DNA from: Catonia carolina | Lineage: Eukaryota; Arthropoda; Insecta; Hemiptera; Achilidae | DNA length: 64,000 bases | NCBI GenBank assembly: GCA_035578175.1 | Contig: JAQMRL010000007.1 | Coordinates: 51,117,227 to 51,181,226 of the forward strand | Reading direction: 5' to 3' | Shown here: piece after piece, positions 47,345 through 58,819 of the stretch | How the letters are laid out: the number at the start of each line of letters is the position of its first letter | How positions within the stretch are numbered: position 1 is the first letter of the stretch | Program-made: the position numbers and the translations under genes | The notes under the pieces: model-generated | Databases searched by the model: none | The model's input: only the letters and a program-made list of their open reading frames with translations | What the model was told of the DNA's origin: nothing

Positions 47345-48960
47345 CTCTAAAAAGCATCTACTTTCCACCCTGCAAATTTCACCTTCACTTCATTCACCAC
47401 AGGGTCTGGCTGTATAATGAAATGCATGACTCTCATAGGAGATAACTCTGACTAGTGCCTTTTACACCTCTTCCTTTTTCTGTTCTTAAATACTTTAATC
47501 ATATAACTGGCTGATCATGTGATAAGAAATACAACTATTTTTTATTGCTCTGGAACTACCAGATCGAGTACAAATATAATTTAAAACATCTCCTGCTTGT
47601 TATGAACAAGTTATTTCTTCATTCGATGTTTTTATTAAAATTTTTATTGCATTTATAATATTGGATGAAGGGAGAATTATACTACGTGAAGTCCAAAACA
47701 TCGTTTTTTTTCAAAGTAAAGAATTAAAATATTTTAAATTACGATTAAAGAGTCGACTGAATGAAGTTGCTATCTAACAATTTTAAAAAAACTTAGTTGT
47801 GATTAATGGACTGCGTTAAGTGCGTATTTAGTGATCATCAAGTAAGTGCTGCAATGGATAAAGGTGTTTAGATCATTTGTTAGAAATTACCGTTTTAGAA
47901 TCGTTTACTGTGGTAATTTATCGGTAAAAGGTGTTAAGTATTTCTTTAAAATATTATTTAATTAAAAATATTTTTTATTGTTGGAAGTTATTCATCCATT
48001 CTCATAAGAATGGAAGTACACAATATGAATTTTTAGTAGATGAAGGTGTTGTATGTATAAAATCTAGTATAAAACTCCCACACGACTTTTTCTTGCTAGT
48101 GTAAAGAATGAACAATATAACCAATGTATAATCATGAGTAAACAGTGTAATATGAAAAACATTTTGCCCATAACAGGCAAGTGGAATATTAAATTATTTC
48201 CACTCGATCTGCTAGTTCCATGGCTACAAAAAATAGTTCTTGTTTCTTATCACATGGCATGCTGATAAGCATACTTTTTTACTCAGTGAGGAAAGCAATG
48301 GTAAACCACCTCACTCCTCGTTTTATTTAGTAAAACCTCTAGACGTTCAAACATGAGTGAATAAAACAAATCAACCTCTGTTCGACTTAAAAATACAGAA
48401 AGTCATTAATTGACTTTAAACTAGGCTGTTCTACAATAAAAAGCTTAAAATAAGTTTTAGATTTTTATAACTTACAATTATAAACTTCTCGTCATTAAAT
48501 GCGTATGCTACTAAGGCCGCAATTTTAAAAACTCCTGTTTTTTTACCGATTTCAATGAGAGAAATATAGAAAATCACTAATTGACGCTAAACTAATTATT
48601 GCAGAAAAAACAGTTTGAAATAAAAGTTGTAGGTTTCTTAATTTCCTACAACTTTAATATATACTTTTCCCCTAAAATGCATATTAGGGTTGGAGTCTTA
48701 AAAAAAATTTTACGACGGGAGTACAATCTTCCCAAGAATTTCAGGAGACCAGGCGCTTATCATGTCTTGTAGAGAATAAAAAATTTAGTAGCCTGAATTA
48801 GGCGATCTTTAAAAAAATCGTTGGAGCCATTTTTTAGAAAATCGCAGAGAAGTGAAAAATTACACGAATAAACTTTTACTTCCGGTTGACTGATTCTAAT
48901 GAAAATATTCGTGTCAAGTCCTTTTGTGGTAGGCCCTACCTAATTAAAGATCCAATTTTT
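47345..48960. repeat. Tandem segmental duplication, unit 2 (1,616 bp)
   Basis: Near-identical to 45729-47344, with only about ten substitutions noticed (for example ggttgaag/ggatgaag, cagaaaagtg/cagagaagtg). Contains the same partial A (47345-47607) and inner A (48161-48350). Confidence 0.93.
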
Positions 48961-49170
48961 AACTTCGTACGCTATTCCGTTTTTGAGATATTTTGTCCAC
49001 ACACACACACGCGCGCGCTCGCGCGTACACGGTTTGCTAAAGACATGTTTTTGTGTTTAGAGGGTCTAAAAACGTGTATGCCCGGTGAAAACTCGATTTC
49101 GAAAATCGACATGAAAATAATAGGGCTAATTTCCTTTCTGTGATATTCATATAGGATAAGAGAAAGCAAA
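48046..49170 (-). mobile_element. Family B element, complete except for the inner family A copy
   Basis: It continues past the duplication border through a (ca)n(cg)n tract (49000-49029), aaagacatgtttttgtgttt, cgatttcgaaaatcgacatg and ends ataggataagagaaagcaaaa. It is the intact parent of the truncated copy in unit 1. Confidence 0.78.
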
Positions 49171-49478
49171 AACGTGATATTGTAAAGTTTGAAGAAATTT
49201 TAATATTGGTTCTATTCACAGAAAGATGGAAATCGTAGAACTTCGATGCATTTTTCTCAAAACTGTGTTTTTGTTACTGAACACCTCATCTTGTACTAAA
49301 GTACTTAAATAATACACAAGTATAATTATTAATAAATCAATGTGAACTTAATTCAATTAAGGCAGTATTTAAAAAAAATATGTAATACATTGAATGTCAA
49401 CATCAATGTTTTTCTTTGGATGCCCATCCTGAGTAGGCTTACATCTTTCTAAAGACAATTTTTTTGGCTTCAGGGGTT

Positions 49479-49868
49479 GTTGTTTAGGTCATCAGCTGAA
49501 GGGCTGGTTTGAACCTGTAGAGGTTTACTAAGTAAAACGAGGAGTGAGGTGGTTTACTATGCCTTCCTCACTGAATGGAAAAGTACGCTTATCAGCATGC
49601 CGGGCTCTCTGAAAAGCACATATTTTCCACTCTGCAAATGACACCTTCACTTCATTCACCACAGGGTTTGGCTGTATTATGAAATTCATTACTTTCAGAG
49701 GAGATAACTCTGATTAGTGTCTTTTACACCTCTACATCTTCTGTTCTTAAATGATTCAGTCTTTTAATAGGCTGACCATGTGATAAGAAACAGAATTATT
49801 TATTTTAGCCCTGCAACGAACAGATTGAGTGTAAATAATTTGACACTCAACCTGTCTGTAATGGGCAA
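49479..49868 (-). mobile_element. Family A retroposon, full length, with 11-bp target-site duplication
   Basis: cttcaggggtt flanks it at 49468-49478 and 49869-49879. Body 390 bp, plus-strand gttgtttaggtcatcagctg to ctgtctgtaatgggcaa. Together with 4432-4825 this fixes both family borders. Confidence 0.88.
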
Positions 49869-50139
49869 CTTCAGGGGTTATGAAATATAAAATCAGTTGA
49901 AATTCGGGTATATAAAATTTATTTTCATCGTAAGATTTTCTTATTCTTTATCCGAGACAGATTGTTAGTAAGCAAAAATGACGACAGTTGTAACACTAGT
50001 ACTGTTTTATTCTTTGACCAGTTAGTTAATTTTGCATCGAATTTATTATTAAAATAGAGATTTATTAAATAATTCGTAAGCTAGTTACTTTGCCTGTACA
50101 TTTATTGAAAGAAAGATTCAATATTTGGTCATGTTTTGA

Positions 50140-50400
50140 TTGAATGCATACTTGTATGCTGGAGCTGGTATAGTATGCACGGATACTTATTCGAGTGCGG
50201 TTGTGGAATTGATGCACGTGGCAACGATGTACTGATGGGTGTCTGAGACGGTGGACTCTCTAGGAAGGGGCATAGAAAACCGGTCACAAAGGCGGGGGCC
50301 CTCCCTGCCCCAAAGGTCGTATTCAACACCCAGGTCGACTTCACCTGGTCTTTAGATACGTCTCCACTCTTTCTTACTTGCGCATCTAATACCACAATAT
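50140..50400 (-). other. GC-rich island with an open minus-strand frame, unknown
   Basis: About 260 bp clearly GC-richer than the rest, with gcgggggccctccctgcccc at its core. A minus-strand frame is open for 88 codons but begins at GTG. The Pro/Ser-rich product matches nothing I know. May be an unrecognised exon, a nested transcript, or chance. Confidence 0.25.
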
Positions 50401-50564
50401 ATAAATAACAAGTGAATTGGCCACCTCTGACTGCAGATGATTAACTCGTTCCACTATTATTACTCCGGTTGATTTAGGTATCGAGTGTGTCCAGTCATCG
50501 ATTAATTTTGAATTAAATAATTAGTGAATCGATTTAACAAGTGGTTTGTTATAGGTTTGCATTT

Positions 50565-50690
50565 AAAAAATCTTTTGTAAAACACTCTCACGGCTTTCTC
50601 TTCGCAATGTAAATAATGAAAAATAAAACATATCTTTTATCACGAGTAGGCCTAAACAATGTAAAATTAAAAATATAAAATTATAACAAT
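50565..50690 (-). mobile_element. Family B terminal fragment
   Basis: aaaatcttttgtaaaacact, ctcacggctttctcttcgca and aatgtaaataatgaaaaata correspond to the caccag end of family B in inverse orientation. Confidence 0.55.
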
Positions 50691-50704
50691 ATAGGCCTAC
50701 ATGT

Positions 50705-51110
50705 ACTATCACCGTGGGTGATAGGGGCTGTAAAAAGGAAGAGGATAGAAGCTTTTGGAATTTGCTGTTATAGGAAAATGTTAAAGGTTAGGTGGATGGA
50801 AAAAATAAGTAATTTAGAGGTTCTTAGGCGAGTGGATGAAAAAATAAGTACATATAAACATCTTACCAGAAGAGGGATAGGCTAGTTGGGCATATCTTAA
50901 GACATCCAGTTATTGGTCTATCATTAAAGGAGGGTAATATTGAGGGAGTGAAATGTAAGGGGAGACAAAGGTTATAATATTTAAAGCAAATTTTAAAAGA
51001 TGTAGGGTGTTACAGGTATGCAGATGTGAAACGACTTGCGCAAGATAGAACTGCTTGGAGAACTGCATCAAACCAGTCGAGAGACTGATAATAAAAAAAA
51101 TAGTATCTGC
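50705..51110 (+). pseudogene. LINE pol C terminus and 3' end, copy 1
   Basis: KRKRIEAFGICCYRKMLKV-like reading, then a region equivalent to VNERSIWKHLTGRRDR of the 53.8-kb copy, then RLAQDRTAWRTASNQSRD and stop. The 3' end is gcatcaaaccagtcgagaga, ctgataataaaaaaaa. This closing text is widespread in insect LINEs. Confidence 0.72.
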
Positions 51111-51139
51111 AAATATTTTATATATAGTAGTACTATAAC

Positions 51140-51533
51140 TTGCCTATAACAGGTAGGTGGAGTGTTGAATTATTTGCACTCGATCTGCTAGTTCCAGGGT
51201 CACAAAAAATAGTTGGTTTCTTATCACATGGTCAGCCAATTATGTGACTGAAACTTTAAGAACACAAGCGGTAGAGGTGTAAAATACACTAATCAGAGTT
51301 GTTTCCTCTGATAATAATGAATTTCATTATACAGCCAGACTCTGTGGTGAATGAAGTGAAGGTATCATTTGCAGTTTAAAAAGTAGATGCTTTTCAGTGA
51401 ACCTGGTTGGCATGCTGATAAGCGTACTTTCCACTCAGTGAGGAAGACAGCTGTAAACCACCTCACTCCTCGGTTTACTTAGTAAAGCCTTTAGAGGTTC
51501 AAACCAACCTTTCGTCTCATGACCTAAACAATA
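51140..51533 (+). mobile_element. Family A retroposon, full length, sense orientation
   Basis: ttgcctataacaggtaggtg to ctcatgacctaaacaataat. No clear flanking duplication. Confidence 0.78.
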
Positions 51534-51579
51534 ATTAGAGGTCTACTATGGCATAATATTTTATATTTTTATATAATAT

Positions 51580-52760
51580 ACTATTGATTGTTAATACCTA
51601 ATTTAATCATGATTAAATGTCGCTAACTGAAAATCAACCTCTGTTGGACTTTGATTTTGATTAGCAAAGTATACTAAATTACTAATTAACGCGAAACTAA
51701 GCGCTGTAGAAAAAAGTCTTCAAATAAAGGTTGTAAGTTAATTTAATTTTTATAACTTTAGTTATATACAATAGTGTACTGCTTTAGTAAGATACATATG
51801 AAGGTTGCAATCTTAAAAAAAATACCATTTTTTACCGATTAAAGTGAAAAAATACGATAAATCACTATTTGAGACTAAGTTGAAATAAAAGTTGTAGGTT
51901 TTTTAATTTTCTTTAAATTTAGTTGTGTATACTATTGTCGTATGATAGTTATTTAGGACGCATATAAAAGAAAACTTACATAGGAGCGTCGATTGTCCGA
52001 ACGTCAGTCATCCGAACCACTATCGTTGGAAAATACATATTTACTCACGCAGAGGCCTTTTGTGTTCTAAAAACTGAAATGTGTGCGAAAAACAGCCTGA
52101 ATTTAGTGCTGCTGAAGCATTGTTACTAAAAAGAATGAGAGATGTTGCTGTTACAAAAAGAAGTAGCTACATTCTTACAAGAAAATTCAAGATTTAAAAA
52201 AAATTACGGTGTGGTACACACAAGTGCGTTAAAAATATTTCCCAACTGTTTTTTGTCGTTTATTTCATTAATTGATTCAGTGTTAAAATTACGTATATTT
52301 TCGGTTGTTTTACAATCGTTAGTACTCTACATTTGCAATAAATTTTTGTTTTATTTTTGACTAAAGTTTATGTTAGTCTTTATTAACATGTTAAACATAT
52401 AGGTAATATTACATTATTCCGGTACAATTTATCAAATTATATTATTTACCGTATTTGATTATCCGAACTATTTGATTATCAGAACCGCTTTGGTCCCAAT
52501 TAGTTCGGATAACTGAAGCTCCACTATATTTTACTATGAGAGCTCAGCCCCACGAATTTCGGTAGAGATGATGCCGCGTACCCTATCTTGTCGAGCACAA
52601 AATATAATTGAGGTGATTTTATAGAAAGTCGTAGAAGATGCTTTTGGAAAATCGCAAAAAAAATAGCATGATTAAAGTACTACTAGTCTACCGGTTGGCC
52701 GATTTATATGAAAATGTTCGCGTTGGGTTTCAGTACTGTGAAGTACTACAATAATGGTCT
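51580..52760 (-). mobile_element. Old family B element split by a pogo/Tigger-like insertion
   Basis: 51600-51980 (aatcatgattaaatgtcgct...gaagttgtaggttttttaat) and 52540-52760 (atgatgccgcgtaccctatc...gaaaatgttcgcgttgggtt) are consecutive parts of family B in inverse orientation, separated by 51983-52524. Confidence 0.6.
51983..52524. mobile_element. Pogo/Tigger-like element, non-autonomous
   Basis: Left ggagcgtcgattgtccgaac and reverse-complemented right gtggagcttcagttatccga are imperfect inverted repeats with TA outside. The inner left part repeats tcatccgaac and the right gattatccgaac / tagttcggat. The short plus-strand ORF 52142-52360 has no recognisable domain; possible transposase tail remains only. 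Confidence 0.62.
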
Positions 52761-52959
52761 ACTCCCAAAAGAAACATATATAGTTAAAATTTTTAACTTA
52801 CTAACTACTAGTTAAAATTTCTACAGTATTCTCTCCAGGACTCGTATATTTTAATGCTTGCTATTATTCGGATTCCACGTTTTTGTATTTTGAAAGCCTG
52901 AGTGAAATCTGATGAGTTGTTGTGAATGAATGATCCCGTAGTTTAGTGTGGAGTGAAAT

Positions 52960-53000
52960 AGGCGTACAGTCGGACGTTAAACAAAAAAAAAAAAAAAAAA
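52960..53000 (+). mobile_element. Family D SINE 3' tail
   Basis: gtacagtcggacgttaaac followed by about 18 A. Same ending as the D copy at 17087. The body upstream (52830-52950) is instead similar to 62060-62160, so this is likely a heavily 5'-truncated copy. Confidence 0.55.
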
Positions 53001-53760
53001 GAAATAGGCGTAATTTACTTAAGCGAATAATTTAGTTTCACGTTAAAAAGTGTAATCACTTATCAATTTAAATAGTTTATGATAATATATGAACGAATAA
53101 GGGTTATTCGGTCAAATTGTTTTTAGTGTTTTGGGGTAGGAGTTCTTTGGATGGTAACCCCTTTGTTAAGCATTAGGACTACCGCTTAGCCGTTAGTGAT
53201 ACGAGATCTCATTATAAAACTGGGTAAGATATTAGATTAATTGCTTAGATAGGCTAATGGTGCAACCCTACATTAGTAATTATATTGCTGAACAATATTT
53301 CCATATAGTAAGGGAACAGTTATTTTAATACTGGATCATGTACAACATTGTTTAGCGTTTAAAGAGGCCATATATTATTTCAAAATATAATAAAAACAAA
53401 AAAGTAAACTTTAAATTAAAAACCCTAAGAATTTTGAAACGGGATAGTGGCTTCGGTTTGCCTCATAGAGGTACATTAAATAAACTGATTCATTGTTTTC
53501 TCCGGTTTCACCGCATACTTTTTTGAAGGAATTTTTTTAAGAAAACAAATAAATACATAAACTTTATTGTCACGAAAAATAATATACGTTATAGGCCTAC
53601 ACTAGCAACCCCGCTCGCTACACTTTACGGCAGAGTGCATTTAAATCTGATATCTAATATCAAAAATAGGATTGCTCAAGCTAGAAGGTCCTTTGAAATG
53701 AAAAAAAGTTGACCGACTGTAAACATTCCTTTACAGGTAACGAAAAATTTCTTAAAACAA
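53001..53760. other. Intronic spacer without identified features
   Basis: AT-rich. No coding; ataggcctacactagcaacc near 53596 resembles other short TAGGCCTA-containing spots. Confidence 0.35.
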
Positions 53761-53769
53761 TATTTTTGA

Positions 53770-54140
53770 AGTGTAGCATTAAACGGGAGTGAAACGTGGG
53801 GGTGATAGGGGCTGTAGAGAGGAAGAGAATAGAAGCTTTTGAAGTATGGTGTTATAGGAAAACGATAAAGATTAGGTGGGTGGACAAAATAAGTAATTTA
53901 GAGTTTAATAGACGAGTGAATGAAAGAAGTATATGGAAACATCTTACCGGAAGAAGGGATAGGCGAGTGGGGAATATCTTAAGACACCAGGTATTGCTCT
54001 ATCAATAATATGGAGGGTAATATTGAGGGAGTGAGTTGTATGGGGTGGTAAATGTTATAATATATGAAACGACTTGCGCAAGATAGAACTTGTTGGAGAA
54101 CTGCATCAAACCAGTCGAGAGACTGATGAAAAAATAATTT
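53770..54140 (+). pseudogene. LINE pol C terminus and 3' end, copy 2
   Basis: The frame 53796-54008 reads ERKRIEAFEVWCYRKTIKIR, WVDKISNLEFNRRVNERSIW, GRRDRRVGNILRH, typical of the RT C-terminal region (KRIEAFExWCYRRMLKIxWVDxxSNEEVLRRV). An internal deletion joins this to atgaaacgacttgcgcaaga...gcatcaaaccagtcgagaga and ctgatgaaaaaa. Same family as 50705-51110. Confidence 0.75.
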
Positions 54141-54159
54141 TAAATCGTTATACTTCTCA

Positions 54160-54500
54160 TACAACCTTACACGTTGTAAGCCAAATCACACCGTTCATAA
54201 TAAATTAGTTCTGAAAACAGGAATATTCTTTACATTAAACTACGAATCACTGATGGAAGGGTAGAAATTAGACCTGAAAATGACTGAATACCTAAGTGTT
54301 ATAGGAAGAAGTTCTAGGTAAAGTTTATTTCGTTTAAAAATAGTAGGGCTACATTTTCTTTGTTTTTCAGAAGGTTTAAATAAATTTCTATGCAGAAATC
54401 GGTTGTAACGTTATTTCTTTTATTTCTGTCCCGTAAATAATTTTCAAAAATTTTGTAAAAGAAAAGATTATAGATGTTTTGTGAAGCGGTAGTGTACCAT
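54160..54500 (+). repeat. Dispersed repeat F, copy 2
   Basis: gaatcactgatggaagggta through tctgtcccgtaaataatttt matches 44930-45240 and, in its second half, 63860-64000. Confidence 0.55.
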
Positions 54501-54862
54501 ACGTGAACCAACACATTATATATTGTATATTTATAAGTACTGTATATACTGTATATGATGGCGAACAAAAAATATACAGATAAAAAGAACTAACTTGAAT
54601 AACAAAGAAAAAAATATTACCTTTAAAAATTTTTTTTAATCAAAAATTTAAAACTAATGTAATACCATATAGCCCTTGTTTGTTGTTCACAGGAAGCTTT
54701 GAGCTTTACAACAGTGAAATAATTTTAAAATGGGTTGGTACTTTTTGAGGTTTTCTGGTACAGACAAAAAAATCGTTATTTTTTAATAATATTTGTATAA
54801 ATAGGCCTACATTACATTATTAGTACATTATTGCTGCCCACAGGAAACGAATTGAGATAATT

Positions 54863-55283
54863 GTTGTTGTTTAGGTCATCAGCCGAAACAACAGCAATAC
54901 CGATTGGTTTGAACCTCCAGAGACTTTACCAAGTAAAACGAGGAGTGAGGTGGTTTACCATTTCCTTCCTCACTGAGTGGAAAAGTGTGCTTATCAGTAT
55001 GCTAGGCCCTCCAAAAGTCATCTACTTTCCACTCTGTAAATGACACCTTCGATTCATTCAGCAAAGGGTCTGGTTGTATAATGAAATTTATTACTCTCAG
55101 AGGAGATAACTCCTCTCCTCTCCTGAGGTGTATTTTACACCTCTACCTTTTTTTGTCCTTAAGTGCTTCAGTCATATAATTTGCTGACCGTGTGGTGAGA
55201 AACAGAACTATTTTTTGCAGCCCTGGAACTAGCAGATTGAGTGCGAATACTTTAACACTCCACCTGCCTGTTCTGGGGATTTC
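54863..55283 (-). mobile_element. Family A retroposon, full length, with target-site duplication
   Basis: agataatt flanks it at 54855-54862 and 55284-55291. It carries a 15-bp insertion (acaacagcaataccg) just inside the tail end that no other copy has. Confidence 0.8.
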
Positions 55284-55474
55284 AGATAATTTCGACTTAA
55301 AACAAATTTATTAATGAAATAAATGTACCATTTTTCAGAGTAATTTGCTCTACAAAAATAGTGAAAAATGTATTTACGTCCAAAACTAATGTACCTCAAC
55401 CTCGTTGATATCAATACAATTAAATAACTTACCCTTTCACAAACAATTTTGTTGGTGAGAGGGAATAATAAGTT

Positions 55475-56212
55475 TTCTTTTTATTTTCTCGTGTTCTGCA
55501 TGAAATAAAAGATAAGGAAGTTATCTTTTCTTTCGGTTTTTACGAAATTAAGTTTTCACCGAAAATACACGTTTTCAGGTCTCATCGACCAAAAACCATG
55601 TTTTTACGGATTGGTGTGTGTTAGTGTGTACGCGCGCGTGCCCATGTTTGAATAAAATATATAATTTAAGTACGGAAAATCGTAAGAAGTTGAAACTTGG
55701 AATTCAGATTAGGTACTACAAGGGATACTCGACACGAACATTTTCATCAAAATCGGTCAACTAAAAGTAGTAGTTCATTCGTGCAATTTTTCACATTTTT
55801 GCAATTTTCTAAAAATTGTTTCCCACGATTTTGTTTAAAATCACCTATTTTACTGCATTTTTATGCTTTAAAAAATTGAGTAAGCGTCATGTCTGCTGAA
55901 ATTCTTAAGGAGCTATGTCTCTTAGTAAAAAATGGTTTTTAAAGATTGTTGCCTTAATATCCTACATTTTAGGGCAAAAGTGCACTATATGATCAAAGTT
56001 ATAGATGATTAAAAACCTACAAGTTTTATTTCGAACGTTCTTTTCTTCCGTGCTTAGTTTAGCGTCAATTAGTGATTTTCCACATCTTTCTCACGAAAAG
56101 TGTAACACAGGTTGATTTGTATTTAGCGTCATTCACTCATGGTTAAAATTAGGTAGTTTTTAATTATTTTCATTGGTAAGAGAAAGTCGCGTGTTTCAAA
56201 CCTGATTTTTTT
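55475..56212 (+). mobile_element. Family B element, diverged
   Basis: The left end is degraded (ttctcgtgttctgcatgaaa) but cgaacattttcatcaaaatc and the right end ggtaagagaaagtcgcgtgt, ttcaaacctgatttttt are clear. Confidence 0.72.
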
Positions 56213-57170
56213 AGGGTTGGTTTCCCCTTAAAAAAGTAAGCCGTAAAAAATATTGTTAGATTATAAAATAAAATATTTAAGTTATTTATACGAAGTGAAA
56301 GAGCGGGGTCTGTAGTAATTAATATGAAATAAAATTATTAATTTAATAAATAATTTATGGAGTTAATAATACGTTACAGATAAACAACCCGAGGGATGAC
56401 TTATGTACAGCGGCTTAAAGGACGCGCGCGTAAGGATAACATTTATGTACTGCGTCGAGGCAATGAAGCAGATAGCCGTACAAACTCGTAATTTACGGAA
56501 GCTGTGTGCTCACGGTAATTCGACCGGGGCGAAATGTGGGCTCTGTTAAATGACATGCGGCTTAAATAAAATATCACACTGGCAAATAATATTTTCTACC
56601 ATTTCTAGACTGTAACCGTCCATTTGAACTGAAGTAGAGGGGGAATGCACATAAACACGTCTCCAACAGCTCTATATTGTAATCCCTCGGGCTCTAAAAA
56701 AGTTTTACCGGCATTTTTAGTGGATTTATTCCCCATAAATTCGTATATCTTCTAACCTATTTAATTTTATTTAATTCAGACTAGCGTCACTTGTATCATT
56801 TACCTCAAACACTATAAAATTAACAATAGTAAAACAACTCTAAACTATTTTAGTTTTTGTTCTACCTCTATCTACTGTACAAGTGCTTCAATACTTTCTC
56901 TTCCTCTTGTCAGGTAATATCAATTAACTTAACAGTATAGAATAAGTATCAGGCAATTTTTCGTTTGGAAGTTAAATTGTAGGTACTTGTTTAGCCTCAT
57001 TCCTCTTTTCCGTCGCTTAAGTTAATTTTTATCCTTAGTTACCATACAGTAAGCTGGAAATATTCGAAGGCTTTAAAGCTCTATAATGGCATGGGTAAAC
57101 CTACTATAATCATTTTAAGAAAATTGAAAATAAAAAATTGCTAATTGAGTGGTTTTTATAAGTTGCATCA
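56213..57170. other. Repeat-free intron with a CpG-rich core at 56395-56700
   Basis: No transposon recognised. The core (acccgagggatgacttatgt...ctccaacagctctatattgt) is GC- and CpG-richer than the rest, with no ORF. Candidate conserved non-coding or regulatory DNA; inference only. Confidence 0.3.
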
Positions 57171-57224
57171 CCATCTTAGTCATTAGCGGCTACTTTCGGT
57201 TAAGGAACTAGTAATAATTTTCCA

Positions 57225-57299
57225 GATCCTAGCCGGTATCAAACCCGGGACCTCAGCTTTACAGTGTAGCACGCTAACTACTGTTCCACGGAGGCGGCC
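57225..57299 (-). mobile_element. tRNA-derived SINE head
   Basis: The minus strand gives ggccgcctccgtggaacagt, agttagcgtgc, then gaggtcccgggtttgatacc: A- and B-box-like pieces with tRNA spacing. Not a tRNA gene: the acceptor stem does not pair. Confidence 0.55.
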
Positions 57300-57581
57300 A
57301 AAATGAGAGTTTATTGATATTGGTTGAGACATCAATTACTCACTTAAGAAAAAGATGACTACAGCATCTTAAAAGTTTCATTTTTGTTAATTTATGATTT
57401 CGAGTAATAAAACAGTTAACATGCCTAACAGTTTTAACGTTGTATTTTATTTGATAATTTTGTTTGTTACTTTTTATTACAGTTTGTTTATATTTTACTT
57501 TACTCTGTTTGTTGCACATTTTTGTTTATTATATAATATTAATTTGGTTAATAGTAAAAGCATTGATGTTGGCCAGTTTAT

Positions 57582-58384
57582 AAAAATCTGGTGTGAAACA
57601 CTCACACAACTTTCTCTTGTCAATGCAAATAATGACCAATATAACCTAACAGTAATAAAATATTAGAAATAAACAAAAATCTAACCTCAATAAACATAAC
57701 CTAATTTTAATCATGAGTAAAAGACGCAAAATTAAATTCAACCTCAGTTTGGCTTAAAAATACGGAAAATCATTCTTTCACGCTAAACTTGGCTCTGTAG
57801 AAAAAAGTGCTCTCAATAAAAGTTGTAGATCTTTTAATTTTCTATAAATTTTATTATATACACTTTTGACGTAAAATGCATACTAAGGCCGCAATCTGAA
57901 AAAATAGATTTTTCACACATTTTCGTGAGAAAAAACATAAAATCGCTAGTTAACGCTAAACGAAGCGTTGTACAAAAAAATGTTAAAAATAAAAGCTGTA
58001 GGATTTTAAATTGTCTACAACTTTTATTATATAAATTTTTGCGCTAAAATGCATATTAAAGCCGCAATCTTAAAAAACAATTTTTTTACGTGAAAACAGT
58101 CTCTCCAAGAATTTCAGCAGACATGACGGCTACCATATCTTGTAAAGCATAAAAAATTTGGTAAACGTGGCGATTTAAAAAAAATCGTAGCACCAGTTTT
58201 TGAGAAAATCGCAAAAAGTGAAAAATGACACGAATAAACTACTACTTTCGGTTGACCGGTTTTAATGAAAATGTTCGTGTCGGGTCTGGTAGTGGTGTTT
58301 AAGTGTAAATTAAGTTTTAAGTTTCAAGTTCGGACGATGTTCCGTTCTTGAGATATTCTGTTCACGCACGCACGCACGCACGCG

Positions 58385-58467
<83 letters not shown>

Positions 58468-58606
58468 CAATCGCTAAAAACATGTTTTTTGGGTTCAGGG
58501 TGTCTGAAAACGTGTAGATCTAGTGAAAACTCGATTTCGAAAAATCGACATGAAAACAATACTTTCCTTCTTATATAGCGTATTCATATAGGCAAGAGAA
58601 AGTAAA
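57582..58606 (-). mobile_element. Family B element, full length, with long CA/CG tract
   Basis: aaaaatctggtgtgaaacac to ggcaagagaaagtaaaa. The tract 58364-58464 is (cgca)n, then (cg)n, then about 35 CA units, the longest in the window. ORFs across it are repeat artefacts. Confidence 0.88.
58364..58464. repeat. Compound microsatellite (CGCA)n(CG)n(CA)n
   Basis: Lies at the same internal position as the TG/CA tracts of other B copies. Alternating purine-pyrimidine, so Z-DNA-prone. Confidence 0.95.
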
Positions 58607-58819
58607 AAATACCCTTCGACTGATCACAATTATTTTTTCAGCTGAAAAAATTCTCTAACATGAAATCCCATGGTACATTTATACAGGGGCTTGGATACAG
58701 TAACATCGTTCAATCGGATTTGATTGTATCGGTCCGTATAACCGAAAATCCAGATGAGTGAGTAAACACGAATAAGAGAAAGTAAAAATGAGGAACTGAT
58801 TACAGTCATAGAAGGCAGA

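Noticed and set aside
57394..57666. 90-codon hydrophobic plus-strand ORF
   Set aside because: AT-rich frame running into the end of a family B element; hydrophobicity follows from TTT/ATT codons.
58348..58578. Cys-Val or His-Thr repeat proteins
   Set aside because: Pure microsatellite translation on both strands inside family B.
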